64,000 nucleotides of DNA from Vibrio mangrovi (GCF_024346955.1 NZ_AP024883.1:682001-746000), one strand, 5' to 3'. Counted from the first letter of the stretch, positions 49,342-58,878 are shown. Numbers and translations: made by a program. The notes: generated by a model not told the origin, from the sequence alone.

Positions 49342-50388
49342 ATGGATGATATTTTAGCTGGTTTGGCTTATTTATACGGAAAACCAGCGGTAAAAGCGAA
49401 AATCAAAGTAAAACCTGAAGATTTTATTGTCACTGAGAATTTAGGATTTTCACTGGATGGCTTTGGTGAGCATTTGATGGTCCGTATTCGCAAAACTGGG
49501 GAAAATACCAGCTTTGTTGCGAATGAATTGGCTAAAGCTTGTGGTGTAAAGTCGAAGGACGTGAGCTGGGCAGGCTTAAAAGACCGTCATGCCGTCACAG
49601 AACAGTGGTTGAGTGTTCACTTACCAAAAGGTGGAACTCCGGATTTCTCTGCATTTCTGGCTCGGTATCCACAAATTGAGATTCTGGAAACAACCCGGCA
49701 TCAGCGGAAATTAAGACCGGGAGATCTTCTGGGCAACCACTTTCAGATTACTTTAACAGAAGTGTCGGATACTAAAGAAGTTGAGCAGCGTCTGGAGATG
49801 ATTCGCGAACATGCGGTTCCGAACTATTTTGGCGCACAGCGCTTTGGCAATCAGGGAAACAACTTAAACGAAGCTCGGCGCTGGGGACGAGAGAATGTCC
49901 GGACCCGTAACCAGAATCAGCGGAGTCTCTATCTCTCAACAGCACGTTCCTGGATTTTTAATCAGATTGTCTCGGAACGAATTGCACAGGATTGTTTTCA
50001 TCATTTAATTGATGGGGATATCGCTCTAAAGGGTGATGAACAGTTTCTAATCGAAGGGGAAGAGGCGCTGGCATTGTGGAACCAACATGTATCCCAACAT
50101 GAAGCGGGGATTTCGGCAGCTTTAGCCGGGGACAATGCACTACCGACGAATCATGATGCTTTGGCGCTTGAACAGGAGTTCCTTGATCGTGAGCCTGATT
50201 TAATGAAATTGATTCGTGGTAACCGAATGAAACATGAAAGGCGGAATATTGCTCTCAAACCTCAGCAGCTCCAATGGAAGCTGGAAGAAAATGAGGTTAT
50301 ATTGAATTTTTCGCTTGATGCGGGATGCTTTGCAACCTCTCTGTTACGGGAGTTGATTGAAGTGATCCCTGTCGAAAGGGAGTTCTGA
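49342..50388 (+). CDS. truD: tRNA pseudouridine(13) synthase TruD
   Basis: Modifies U13 of tRNA-Glu. 348 aa with catalytic Asp81 in WAGLKDRHAVTEQW and the NYFGAQRFGNQGNN motif of the TruD family. It lies in the conserved ispF-truD-surE order, and surE begins 4 bp after its stop. Confidence 0.97.
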   Translation: MDDILAGLAYLYGKPAVKAKIKVKPEDFIVTENLGFSLDGFGEHLMVRIRKTGENTSFVANELAKACGVKSKDVSWAGLKDRHAVTEQWLSVHLPKGGTPDFSAFLARYPQIEILETTRHQRKLRPGDLLGNHFQITLTEVSDTKEVEQRLEMIREHAVPNYFGAQRFGNQGNNLNEARRWGRENVRTRNQNQRSLYLSTARSWIFNQIVSERIAQDCFHHLIDGDIALKGDEQFLIEGEEALALWNQHVSQHEAGISAALAGDNALPTNHDALALEQEFLDREPDLMKLIRGNRMKHERRNIALKPQQLQWKLEENEVILNFSLDAGCFATSLLRELIEVIPVEREF

Positions 50389-50391
50389 TTC

Positions 50392-51132
50392 ATGAAAATT
50401 TTGTTGAGCAACGATGACGGTGTCTATGCTCAGGGAATTAATACATTAGCTGAAATACTCTCTGATTTGGCTGAAGTGGTCATTGTTGCCCCGGACCGGA
50501 ATCGTTCTGGGGCTTCTAATTCTCTGACTCTGGAGCGACCTCTGCGTGTTCATCAGATAGCTCCGGCTGTTTATTCGGTTCAGGGAACTCCGACAGATTG
50601 CGTTCATTTTGCTTTGAATGAACTAATGAAAGATTCATTACCGGATCTTGTTTTGAGCGGCATTAACCATGGTGCTAATTTAGGCGATGATGTTTTTTAT
50701 TCCGGGACAGTTGCTGCGGCAATGGAAGGGCATTTCTTAGGCGTTCAGTCGATAGCATTTTCTCTGGTTGGAGAGACACATTTTGAGACTGCCGCCCATG
50801 TCGCCCGTCAGCTTGTAAAGCAACACCTTCAGGCACCGATTCCGACGAATCGGCTATTGAATGTAAATATCCCTGATTTACCACTGGAACAGCTTGCTGG
50901 TATGAATGTGACTCGTCTGGGTGCCCGTCATCATGCGGAAAGCATGATACGGCAGAAAGATCCCCGCGGACATGATATTTATTGGCTGGGACCTCCGGGT
51001 AAAGAGCAGGATGCCGGGGAAGGGACCGATTTTTATACGATTGATCATGGATTTGTTTCGATTTCACCATTGCATGTCGATTTGACGGCACATGAATCGA
51101 TAAACTCAATGAAAGATTGGCTGGAAAGGTAA
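50392..51132 (+). CDS. surE: 5'/3'-nucleotidase SurE
   Basis: Metal-dependent stationary-phase nucleotidase, 246 aa. The N-terminal LLSNDDGVYAQGI carries the metal-binding Asp pair, with Ser and Asn ligands in APDRNRSGASNSLT and LSGINHGANLGDD. It is the first gene of the classic surE-pcm-nlpD-rpoS stress operon; pcm follows 5 bp later. Confidence 0.98.
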   Translation: MKILLSNDDGVYAQGINTLAEILSDLAEVVIVAPDRNRSGASNSLTLERPLRVHQIAPAVYSVQGTPTDCVHFALNELMKDSLPDLVLSGINHGANLGDDVFYSGTVAAAMEGHFLGVQSIAFSLVGETHFETAAHVARQLVKQHLQAPIPTNRLLNVNIPDLPLEQLAGMNVTRLGARHHAESMIRQKDPRGHDIYWLGPPGKEQDAGEGTDFYTIDHGFVSISPLHVDLTAHESINSMKDWLER

Positions 51133-51137
51133 TTGGC

Positions 51138-51764
51138 ATGTCAAATCCACTCGCTGATAAGTTAAGCGACTTTCTTGTCAGAAGCGGTATTGAAGATTCT
51201 CGGGTGCTGGAGATCATCCGTGAGTTACCGAGAGAACATTTCGTTTCACAGGCAATGGTTCATCAGGCTTATGAGAATAATGCATTACCGATAGGACAGG
51301 GGCAGACAATATCTCAGCCCTATATCGTTGCCAAAATGACACAGTTATTGGCGTTGAAGCCAGATAGTCGGGTTTTGGAAGTCGGAACAGGATCCGGATA
51401 TCAGACCGCAGTTCTGGCTCGTTTAGTCGAGCACGTATTTTCTATTGAACGGATCAAAACCTTGCAATGGGAGGCAAAGCGTCGTTTGAGACAACTGGAT
51501 ATCTATAATGTGTCCATGAAGCATGGTGACGGCTGGCAGGGATGGAGTACAAAAGCACCTTTTGACGCAATTATTGTGACTGCTGCTGCTTCTGAAACAC
51601 CTCCAGCGCTATTAGATCAGTTAGCTGACGGCGGACGTTTGGTGATTCCCGTCGGCCATGAAGAACAACAGTTGTTGAAGATAACCCGGAATGGCGAATC
51701 ATTTCATTCGGAAATCATTGAGATGGTTCGGTTTGTTCCTTTAGTTGCAGGTGATTTAGCCTAA
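51138..51764 (+). CDS. pcm: protein-L-isoaspartate O-methyltransferase
   Basis: Repairs isoaspartyl damage in proteins. 208 aa from ATG 51138; the frame is open from 51117 inside surE, but homologues begin at MSNPLADKLSDFL. It has the SAM motif VLEVGTGSGYQTAVLARL and the substrate-binding GQGQTISQPYIVA loop. Very tight spacing to surE and nlpD. Confidence 0.97.
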   Translation: MSNPLADKLSDFLVRSGIEDSRVLEIIRELPREHFVSQAMVHQAYENNALPIGQGQTISQPYIVAKMTQLLALKPDSRVLEVGTGSGYQTAVLARLVEHVFSIERIKTLQWEAKRRLRQLDIYNVSMKHGDGWQGWSTKAPFDAIIVTAAASETPPALLDQLADGGRLVIPVGHEEQQLLKITRNGESFHSEIIEMVRFVPLVAGDLA

Positions 51765-51766
51765 CG

Positions 51767-52687
51767 ATGAGAAACAGCATCAGACTCTTAATTCTGGCAA
51801 TATTATCAACATATTTGATGGGATGTGTCGCAACATCACCTGCGCCTGTGTCTGACGTAAAAAAGGCTTCCCGAGGGAGTTACCGGGGGAGTTATTACGA
51901 AGTTAAAAAAGGAGATACGCTTTATTTTATTGCTTATCTTACCGATAAAAATGTAGAAGATTTAATAAATTACAACCATCTGTCTCCTCCCTATACGATC
52001 TATCCCGGTCAGAAAATACACCTGTGGAAACCAGCATATACACCACCAGCTTACGGGCAGTCTCAGTCTGTAGCACAAGCTGGCCCGGCCAGTGAAAGTG
52101 GGACAGGGATCAAAGGTTCGGCTGAAGCGTTAACTAATGTCTCATTAAAAAATTCTAAGAATGAGCAAAACGCAAACAATTTAGAAAATAAATATGACAA
52201 AGTTAAAAAAGCGTCAGGCAAAAGTATTGAATCTTCACAATCAAAGGGGTATGGTGAATCGACAGGTAAAGAAAATGTTAACTCTAATTTACCAATTACT
52301 AATTTAGACCAGGCCAAAAAAATTGATAGATGGCTCTGGCCCACCAGAGGGAGGATTGTCCAGAAATTTTCAGCTGTTGATCAGGGAAATAAAGGGATTG
52401 ATATTGCAGGGCAGCGAGGTCAGTCCGTCGTATCTTCCGCTGCAGGGACCGTTGTTTATTCAGGTAACGCTCTGCGAGGATACGGGAATCTTGTGATCAT
52501 TAAGCATAATGATAATTATCTCAGCGCATACGCGCATAATGATCGGTTGCTAGTGAGTGAGGGACAAAATGTAAAAGCTGGCCAGAAAATCGCAACAATG
52601 GGCAGTTCAGGGACCAGTAGTGTTCGTTTACATTTTGAAATCCGCTATCAGGGTAAGCCAGTGAATCCAAAGCGCTACTTACCATAG
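51767..52687 (+). CDS. nlpD: murein hydrolase activator NlpD
   Basis: Outer-membrane lipoprotein of 306 aa that activates the amidase AmiC during division. Signal with lipobox YLMGC (Cys20), a LysM domain (YEVKKGDTLYFIAYLTDKN, about 44-88), a low-complexity linker, and a C-terminal M23 (LytM) domain from about 195. The LytM domain lacks the full zinc-ligand set (SSVRLHFEIRYQG has His, but the first HxxxD is changed), as in other activator-type NlpD. In E. coli the main rpoS promoter lies inside nlpD. Confidence 0.95.
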   Translation: MRNSIRLLILAILSTYLMGCVATSPAPVSDVKKASRGSYRGSYYEVKKGDTLYFIAYLTDKNVEDLINYNHLSPPYTIYPGQKIHLWKPAYTPPAYGQSQSVAQAGPASESGTGIKGSAEALTNVSLKNSKNEQNANNLENKYDKVKKASGKSIESSQSKGYGESTGKENVNSNLPITNLDQAKKIDRWLWPTRGRIVQKFSAVDQGNKGIDIAGQRGQSVVSSAAGTVVYSGNALRGYGNLVIIKHNDNYLSAYAHNDRLLVSEGQNVKAGQKIATMGSSGTSSVRLHFEIRYQGKPVNPKRYLP

Positions 52688-52769
52688 TATTATGAATTGA
52701 TAAGCGTAAGCATCATATAGCGACATTAAAATGTAGTAGTGTCTTGCTAGCTCGCCAGGGGGAGGCATC

Positions 52770-53756
52770 ATGAGTAAAAGCAATTCAGTAACTAAGGTCG
52801 ATCAGTTTGATTTTGATTCAGAAGCATTTGATCTCAATACATTGGATAGTGAGGTCAGTTCTGAAAGTACTTCTGTTGAAACTCGGGAAGATTATGAAGT
52901 TACTTCTAAGAGTCTAGACGCAACTCAACTTTATTTAGGCGAAATCGGTTTCTCTCCTTTATTAACTGCAGAAGAAGAAATCTTGTATGCTCGTCGGGCT
53001 CTCAGAGGTGATGAGGCTGCTCGTAAGCGGATGATTGAGAGTAACTTACGTCTCGTTGTCAAAATATCTCGCCGATATAGTAACCGTGGTCTGGCTTTGC
53101 TGGATCTGATCGAAGAAGGTAATCTCGGGTTGATTCGGGCCGTTGAAAAGTTTGATCCTGAAAGAGGATTCCGTTTTTCAACGTATGCAACCTGGTGGAT
53201 CCGGCAAACGATCGAACGGGCGTTGATGAATCAAACCAGAACGATTCGTTTACCTATTCACGTTGTCAAAGAACTTAATATTTATTTGCGTACAGCTCGG
53301 GAGTTGTCACAAAAGCTAGACCATGAACCTACGGCGGAAGAGATTGCTCTTGAGCTGGATAAACCGGTTGATGATGTCAGTAAAATGCTTCGTCTGAATG
53401 AGCGCATTAGTTCTGTTGATACGCCGATTGGTGGTGATGGTGATAAAGCATTGTTGGATATCATTCCTGATGCCAAACACTATGATCCCGAATATTCAAC
53501 AGAAGATGATGATATCAAGTCTTCACTTCTGCACTGGTTAGATGAACTGAATCCGAAACAAAAAGAAGTGTTGGCAAGACGCTTTGGTTTGCTCGGGTAT
53601 GAACCATCTACTTTGGAAGAAGTCGGAAAAGAGATCAATTTGACGCGTGAACGCGTTCGTCAAATTCAGGTTGAAGGTCTGCGCCGTTTAAGAGAAATTT
53701 TGCTGAAACAAGGCCTGAATATGGAATCTTTATTCGACGTTGAAAGTGAAGAATAA
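52770..53756 (+). CDS. rpoS: stationary-phase sigma factor RpoS
   Basis: General stress sigma factor, 328 aa. Region 1.2 (DATQLYLGEIGFSPLLTAEE), region 2 (NLRLVVKISRRYSNRGLALL; FRFSTYATWWIRQTIER), region 3, and region 4 (TLEEVGKEINLTRERVRQIQ). A strong GGGGGAGG ribosome-binding site precedes the ATG. It ends the surE-pcm-nlpD-rpoS operon and is followed by a terminator; mutS is not adjacent here. Confidence 0.99.
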   Translation: MSKSNSVTKVDQFDFDSEAFDLNTLDSEVSSESTSVETREDYEVTSKSLDATQLYLGEIGFSPLLTAEEEILYARRALRGDEAARKRMIESNLRLVVKISRRYSNRGLALLDLIEEGNLGLIRAVEKFDPERGFRFSTYATWWIRQTIERALMNQTRTIRLPIHVVKELNIYLRTARELSQKLDHEPTAEEIALELDKPVDDVSKMLRLNERISSVDTPIGGDGDKALLDIIPDAKHYDPEYSTEDDDIKSSLLHWLDELNPKQKEVLARRFGLLGYEPSTLEEVGKEINLTRERVRQIQVEGLRRLREILLKQGLNMESLFDVESEE

Positions 53757-53805
53757 GGCGTAATTTTTTTATTTAAAAATAAACTGTAACCGATCATATA
53801 TGAAG

Positions 53806-53836
53806 AAACCCCGGTTTGTCCGGGGTTTTGTTTTTT
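53806..53836 (+). terminator. rpoS terminator
   Basis: A 9-bp stem (AAACCCCGG / CCGGGGTTT) with a 5-nt loop is followed by TGTTTTTTG, 50 bases after the rpoS stop. It lies only 20 bases from the end of the convergent pectate lyase gene. Confidence 0.93.
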
Positions 53837-53855
53837 GTCAGTCAGATCCAAAGGA

Positions 53856-54908
53856 TTATAGCTTTTTAACATCTGATTGAGAGACGTTACACAGTCTTGT
53901 ATTCCATTGATCATTTTTACTTACTTTTTTAGATTCACCCTGACCTTTCTGTACGCCGACATACTCGAGGCAGACTTTGGGTTTACCAGATTTATAGTTC
54001 TTGATTTTCAGATTTCTGATTGTTGCAGCATCCCCATAGTTTCCGTTCACACCGACAATCGAACCAATTTTGGCATCCACTTTTACACCGTTAATTGACA
54101 GGTATCTTGGGCCACCATTGTTGGTACAGTTACCACATGAGCGGTAGAGTTTTCCGTGCTCGCCTGTCAGTGTAAAGTTACCGCGAATCTCAGTGGTACT
54201 ATTTTTAGAGTTGTGTTGGAACACTTTGTCTGGTTTACCGCCAGGGCCGTTTTTGCTGTTATAGGCAACACCACCGATGATGGTCATTTTCTTACCATTG
54301 TTGGTCGCTGCATCTTCACAGATATCTTCCCAGATAACGTTTTGCAGTGTGCAATTTCCGGATTCACAATGGATACCATCAGCGCCACCATTTTTCGAAA
54401 TACGAACATTTTTAACTGTTGCATTCTTTAGAGTCAGGACTGCTTTCTGGCCTTCTTTATCTCCATTACAATTTAATCCGATAGTTTTCCCGCCGCAATC
54501 CACGGTTTTATTTTGGATCACTGCACCAGCGTAACATTCCGATGATTTAGCGGCGACCAGACTGGATGTCAGATATTGATCTTCGCTGGCATTGGTACTG
54601 GAATCATTGGAAGAAAATACCTGATCATGGTCGTCAACAGCTTTGACCTGATAATAATAATCGGTGTAGCCATCGGCGCTTGTATCTTCAAAAGTCCGTT
54701 CATCTGAGTTGAGAACGGCAATTCTTTCTCCTTCATCTGACAGTGTTGATTTCCGGTAGACTTCCTGACGAACAATATTGTCTTGATCGGCAGACCAGCT
54801 CAGAATGGTTTGTGCGTCGTGCTTGTATAGCATTAATGTCATGTCATTTGCGATTGCATACTGACATGAAAGAAACGAGAGTAAAACTACTGCAGCTCTA
54901 TTTATCAT
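53856..54908 (-). CDS. secreted pectate lyase, FnIII-PL3 (PelI-like)
   Basis: Secreted enzyme of 350 aa. Signal peptide MINRAAVVLLSFLSCQYAIA, an N-terminal fibronectin-III-like module (about 22-105, with DYYYQVKAVDDHDQVFS), then a PL3 right-handed beta-helix (about 120-345) rich in Cys and Asn turns (ADGIHCESGNCTLQNVIWED, YRSCGNCTNNGG). This domain order and length match PelI of Dickeya, which cleaves polygalacturonate and methylated pectin. The ATG has AAGGGAG upstream. It lies convergent to rpoS in DNA that separates rpoS from mutS. KdgR-like sites lie upstream. Confidence 0.9.
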   Translation of the reverse strand: MINRAAVVLLSFLSCQYAIANDMTLMLYKHDAQTILSWSADQDNIVRQEVYRKSTLSDEGERIAVLNSDERTFEDTSADGYTDYYYQVKAVDDHDQVFSSNDSSTNASEDQYLTSSLVAAKSSECYAGAVIQNKTVDCGGKTIGLNCNGDKEGQKAVLTLKNATVKNVRISKNGGADGIHCESGNCTLQNVIWEDICEDAATNNGKKMTIIGGVAYNSKNGPGGKPDKVFQHNSKNSTTEIRGNFTLTGEHGKLYRSCGNCTNNGGPRYLSINGVKVDAKIGSIVGVNGNYGDAATIRNLKIKNYKSGKPKVCLEYVGVQKGQGESKKVSKNDQWNTRLCNVSQSDVKKL

Positions 54909-54974
54909 AATATGCTCCCTTCTTGCATTTTATGGGTACAGTAAATAAGTATTTATTGCAGACGCCTGCTTAAT

Positions 54975-54988
54975 AAAACGTCTATTTG
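54975..54988. promoter_or_regulatory. degenerate KdgR-like site upstream of the pectate lyase gene
   Basis: AAAA-CGTCTA-TTTG fits the GAAA-N6-TTTC spacing with one change in each half. It lies 67-80 bp upstream of the pectate lyase ATG, where an operator would be expected. Confidence 0.25.
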
Positions 54989-55213
54989 TATTATTAATAT
55001 CTTTTAGATAAAAAATCTAAAACTATGTTTCACTATTTGGCGTTGTTGAATAATTGGTCATCTTATTCTGAAATTCTCATCTTTATCATTTACAGAATTT
55101 ATGAATTTAAGTTTGTATAGAACAGAAGAATAGTAGCTTTTGGTTATATGCCTGAATTGACCTCAGTCAGAATGAATGAAATATATTCAGAGTTCAGAAG
55201 TGAGTATCGCAGG

Positions 55214-55231
55214 GAAACAGTAGTTTCATTA
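55214..55231. promoter_or_regulatory. KdgR-like palindrome 1
   Basis: GAAA-CAGTAG-TTTCATTA: both core halves match the published KdgR pattern GAAA-N6-TTTCA, and the right flank is perfect. The inner GAAAC/GTTTC is an exact inverted repeat. It is 306 bp upstream of the pectate lyase ATG and about 190 bp upstream of hpxO. Confidence 0.45.
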
Positions 55232-55243
55232 CTGCACCAAAGT

Positions 55244-55257
55244 GAAACGTTTGTTTC
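55244..55257. promoter_or_regulatory. KdgR-like palindrome 2
   Basis: GAAA-CGTTTG-TTTC repeats the same core exactly 30 bp downstream of palindrome 1, close to three helical turns, as expected for cooperative repressor binding on one DNA face. Confidence 0.42.
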
Positions 55258-55421
55258 TTTTGATGCACAAGTTTTGAACAGAAAATATATAGCTTAAAGA
55301 TGATTTGTATTTTAATTAATAAAAACAGTAAATTAACTACATTACCAAGGGTGCCTGTCATGGGAATAAATTATGCTTCCAGCTTCTGATATGAGAATAA
55401 TTACAGAGAAAAGGTGAAGTC

Positions 55422-56576
55422 ATGAAAGCAATCATTATCGGTGCCGGGATCGGTGGAATGTCTGCTGCAGCGGCGCTCAGAAAAAACGGAATCACTTGTG
55501 AAATATATGAAGCAGTCAAAGACATCAAACCTGTCGGTGCAGCTATTTCCGTGTGGTCCAATGGTGTGAAATGTATGAATCATCTGGGCATGGGCAGTAT
55601 TATGGATGAGCTGGGTGGTCCGATGCACTATATGTCTTATCAGGATGGTTTCTCCGGTGCAACGATGACTCGTTTCAGTTTAATGCCGTTGGTTGAATCT
55701 GTCGGAGAAAGGCCTTGTCCTGTTTCGCGGGCTGATCTGCAAGGAAAAATGCTGGACTGGTGGGGAAGAGAAGAGATTCATTTTGGTAAGCGGGTTGAAC
55801 GGGTCGAACAGAACGGGGAAGAAGTTATTGCCTGGTTTACTGATGGTACTGTTGCAAGTGCTGATTTCATGATTGCCGCGGACGGCACACACTCGGTAAT
55901 TCGTCCACTAGTTTTAGGCCATACGGTCGAGCGAAGATATGCCGGTTATGTGAACTGGAATGGTTTAGTTGAAATTGATACATCTATCGCTCCGGCAGAC
56001 CAGTGGACGACTTTTGTTGCTGAAGGAAAGCGTGTCTCAGTAATGCCAATTGCCGGAAATCGGTTCTATTTCTTTTTTGATGTGCCCTTGCCGAAAGGGT
56101 TACCGGAAGATCGTTCAACATTAACAATGGATTTACGCCGTTATTTTCAGGACTGGTCTCCGGCTGTTCAGAAACTGATTGATCAGATTGATCCCGAAAC
56201 GACCAACCGGATTGAGATTCATGATATAGAGCCATTCGAGACGCTGGTTAAAGGCCGGATTGCGCTGCTTGGTGATGCCGGGCATAGTACAACGCCGGAT
56301 ATCGGTCAGGGCGGGTGTGCTGCAATGGAAGATGCTGTCGTATTAGGTCAGTCTTTTGCGCAGTACGATAATATTGAAACAGCGTTGCTGGATTATCAGA
56401 ATAAGCGGAAAGATCGGGTAAAATCGCTGGTGTTGAAAGCCCGGAAGCGCTGTGATGTTACCCATGGTAAGCAGATGGAACAAACGCTGGCCTGGTATAA
56501 ATCACTGAAAGCGGAAACTGGGGAGCATATTATTGATGGACTCAGAGAAACAATTATTGGTGGCCCGTTAGGATAA
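55422..56576 (+). CDS. hpxO: FAD-dependent urate hydroxylase HpxO
   Basis: Flavoprotein monooxygenase of 384 aa. FAD motifs are at the N-terminus (IIIGAGIGGMSAAAALRK) and near residue 285 (ALLGDAGHSTTPDIGQGG). Sequence segments such as VGAAISVWSNGVKCM, YAGYVNWNGLVEID and the ETTNRIEIHDIEPFE region match Klebsiella HpxO very closely as I remember it. It oxidises urate to 5-hydroxyisourate in purine catabolism. None of the other hpx genes are nearby, so partners must be elsewhere or absent. Confidence 0.9.
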   Translation: MKAIIIGAGIGGMSAAAALRKNGITCEIYEAVKDIKPVGAAISVWSNGVKCMNHLGMGSIMDELGGPMHYMSYQDGFSGATMTRFSLMPLVESVGERPCPVSRADLQGKMLDWWGREEIHFGKRVERVEQNGEEVIAWFTDGTVASADFMIAADGTHSVIRPLVLGHTVERRYAGYVNWNGLVEIDTSIAPADQWTTFVAEGKRVSVMPIAGNRFYFFFDVPLPKGLPEDRSTLTMDLRRYFQDWSPAVQKLIDQIDPETTNRIEIHDIEPFETLVKGRIALLGDAGHSTTPDIGQGGCAAMEDAVVLGQSFAQYDNIETALLDYQNKRKDRVKSLVLKARKRCDVTHGKQMEQTLAWYKSLKAETGEHIIDGLRETIIGGPLG

Positions 56577-56612
56577 ATATCAGCAATAGCGATTTATTTC
56601 CCAATAACTCTG

Positions 56613-56650
56613 AAGCACCTGCCGGTTTGAATCGGTCGGTGCTTTTTTTA
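56613..56650 (+). terminator. terminator of hpxO
   Basis: Outer stem AAGCACC / GGTGCTT with an inner CCG/CGG pair is followed by TTTTTA, about 40 bases after the stop. It lies between convergent hpxO and the histidine kinase gene. Confidence 0.85.
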
Positions 56651-56684
56651 CAGAAAAACTATCGGAGAAAAGCCACCGGAGAAA

Positions 56685-58700
56685 TTATGCTGGCTTCTCA
56701 GGAAGTGTAATGATAAAGGTTGTTCCTTGTCCTAACTGACTCTCGCAGCGAATTTTACCGTGTAGTATGTCTTTCACAATATTGTGTGCAATGCTCAGTC
56801 CTAAACCGCTACCTCCTTCTCCCCTGCGAGTGGTAAAGAAAGGGTCGAACAGCTTGGGAAGATTTTCAGGAGAAATACCTGTCCCGTTATCAGCAACGAG
56901 GATTAAGCTCGTTTCATTGTCTCTTTGAGCTGAAATAGTGACTTGTCCGTTTGCTATGTCTGAGTGATGAAAAGCATGAGTCAGACAGTTGGTGATCAGG
57001 ATGGTCAGTACCTGCGCTAATGCGCCAGGGCAAGTGATAAGATAAAGATCCTGCTCAATATCGACGGATATACTGTGTGGCGTCTTCTTAAAGTTAGGTT
57101 GCATTGTCGCAACAATTTTCGACAGATACTCCTTCACAGAAATCGTCCGGTAATCCGGATTTGACTGATCAACGGCAATTTCTTTAAAGTTAGATATCAA
57201 CATTGAAGCTTGTCTGAGTTGTGTACTCATTAAATCAGTCGTCTGGTTGGCATCTTCGATAAAGTCGGCTAATTCATTGCGGGTTAGCTTACCCGAACTG
57301 GTTTTTTGATGAATCTCCTGTACATACTCATTGAGGTGACTGGTTCCGGTCACGGCAATTCCCAATGGCGTATTAATTTCGTGAGCAACTCCTGCGACCA
57401 GCCCACCCAAAGCAGCCATTTTTTCCGATTCGACCAATTCATTCTGTGTTCTGCGGAGATCTTCGAGGGTTTCCTGTATTTCCCTGTTTGCCCGTTGTAA
57501 ATCAAAGGTCCTTGCTGTGACACGTTGCTCCAGAGTCTCATTGAGCTCCTGAAGTTCCTGCGTTCTTTCGGCAACTTTTTCTTCCAGCTCGTTATTTGTT
57601 GTAAGCAGGTTTTCAGCCAGATTATTAAAGCTACGGGCTAGCTCATTGAGCTCTTTTGCCTGAGCCGGGCAAACTTTTGCTCTGAGTTGATGTTCTCCCA
57701 GACGAATTCTCTGGCTGTCGGCTGCAAGCCGGACGATTGGTGAGGATATTGCCCGGGCAAGAGCCAGACCAATAACGATTGCAATCATACCGAGGATGAA
57801 TGCAGCAATAACCAGCAGACGCTGGTAATGCCTCATTGGCAGCATGACTTCATCCTGATCGACTTTGACAATAATAGTCCAGTTCAGAGCTTCCAGATAA
57901 CGGGATGTTGCCATGACATCAGTATCTCGGTAATCGCTCAGGCGGATAATTTCTTCGCTATGATGCTCAGCAGCCTTGGCGAGCAAGCTTCCGTTGGTCA
58001 GCGGAAAAGTGTCTGTTTCCGGTTTTTTTTTCGAATGCTCAGGGTAACGCAATGGCGTGATGTAGACCGTTTGTCCTGCCTGATTGGTAGTCAGGAGCAA
58101 GGTTTCTCCTGATATTCCCATACCGGTATAGTTTTGCGTGCTATGGAGTAGCTCGTCTGCTGACAGCGTGACAACCATGACTCCGATTTGCTCTCCTGCC
58201 AGTATCATCGGAGCATCGATATGGATATACAAACCGCCATTTAGGTCACGGGTAATCATTTTTAATAAAATATCGGTTTGACTTTTGTCCGTGAGCGGGA
58301 GTTCTGCTGAAATTTTGCTTGCCTGATTCGGGGCCGTTTGAGTGATGAATCTGCCACCAATTTCTTTTAATTGAATCGACTGGACTTTTGTTACGGAGTT
58401 TACAGCGTCCCGGATGATACTGTTTATCTTCTGTAACGAGTCCGGATCTTTGTGGATGATATAACTCTTCAGGCTAAGGCGGAGCTGGGTTCTGCTTGCT
58501 ATCAGAGCTACCCGGTCTTTCCATGCATGGATCACGGATATGATCCTGTCTTGCTGGTTTGTCGCGACAGCATTCAAGTGTTTATCAACGGATTGATCAA
58601 GCATTCTTTCACCGGCCTGATTCGAAATATAACCGAATGCCCCCATGGATAAGAAGACAAGGAGTAAGCAGGCAATCGTAATTCTGTAATAGATAGACAT
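56685..58700 (-). CDS. membrane sensor histidine kinase (Cache-HAMP)
   Basis: Kinase of 671 aa: TM1 (about 7-25), a periplasmic dCache-like sensor (30-290), TM2 (about 294-316), HAMP (317-370), a long coiled coil (370-425), HisKA with His440 in GVAHEINTPLG, then HATPase_c with DNGTGISPENLPKLF and GSGLGLSIAHNIV. It should be an active kinase. The ligand is unknown; Cache sensors usually bind small organic molecules. It is divergent from the REC-HD-GYP gene 178 bp away, its probable partner. Confidence 0.92.
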   Translation of the reverse strand: MSIYYRITIACLLLVFLSMGAFGYISNQAGERMLDQSVDKHLNAVATNQQDRIISVIHAWKDRVALIASRTQLRLSLKSYIIHKDPDSLQKINSIIRDAVNSVTKVQSIQLKEIGGRFITQTAPNQASKISAELPLTDKSQTDILLKMITRDLNGGLYIHIDAPMILAGEQIGVMVVTLSADELLHSTQNYTGMGISGETLLLTTNQAGQTVYITPLRYPEHSKKKPETDTFPLTNGSLLAKAAEHHSEEIIRLSDYRDTDVMATSRYLEALNWTIIVKVDQDEVMLPMRHYQRLLVIAAFILGMIAIVIGLALARAISSPIVRLAADSQRIRLGEHQLRAKVCPAQAKELNELARSFNNLAENLLTTNNELEEKVAERTQELQELNETLEQRVTARTFDLQRANREIQETLEDLRRTQNELVESEKMAALGGLVAGVAHEINTPLGIAVTGTSHLNEYVQEIHQKTSSGKLTRNELADFIEDANQTTDLMSTQLRQASMLISNFKEIAVDQSNPDYRTISVKEYLSKIVATMQPNFKKTPHSISVDIEQDLYLITCPGALAQVLTILITNCLTHAFHHSDIANGQVTISAQRDNETSLILVADNGTGISPENLPKLFDPFFTTRRGEGGSGLGLSIAHNIVKDILHGKIRCESQLGQGTTFIITLPEKPA

Positions 58701-58878
58701 TCACTATCTCCGGTGACTGCAACTGAAAAAGAGGGGGAAAGAATCGAGTTGCCTGTCATCAAGGTGTGTAAAAGTTAATTCATATACTAAAATTGATTAA
58801 CAAAGCAGCAAAAATCAAGTTTCATATCGCGTGTTATCGCATAAAAACGATCAGGTCAGGCTGGCTAGGGAGGGCGAA

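Larger units (their letters stand above)
54909..55421. other. 513-bp divergent regulatory region
   Basis: AT-rich spacer between the pectate lyase (leftward) and urate hydroxylase (rightward) genes. It contains three KdgR-like palindromes, listed separately, and a segment near 55032 (GGCGTTGTTGAATAATT) that resembles the terminal repeat of IS903/IS5-type elements, without a transposase. No gene is seen. Confidence 0.5.

Noticed and set aside
55032..55050. GGCGTTGTTGAATAATT resembling an IS903/IS5-type terminal repeat
   Set aside because: No matching inverted end and no transposase nearby; noted only as a possible relic.
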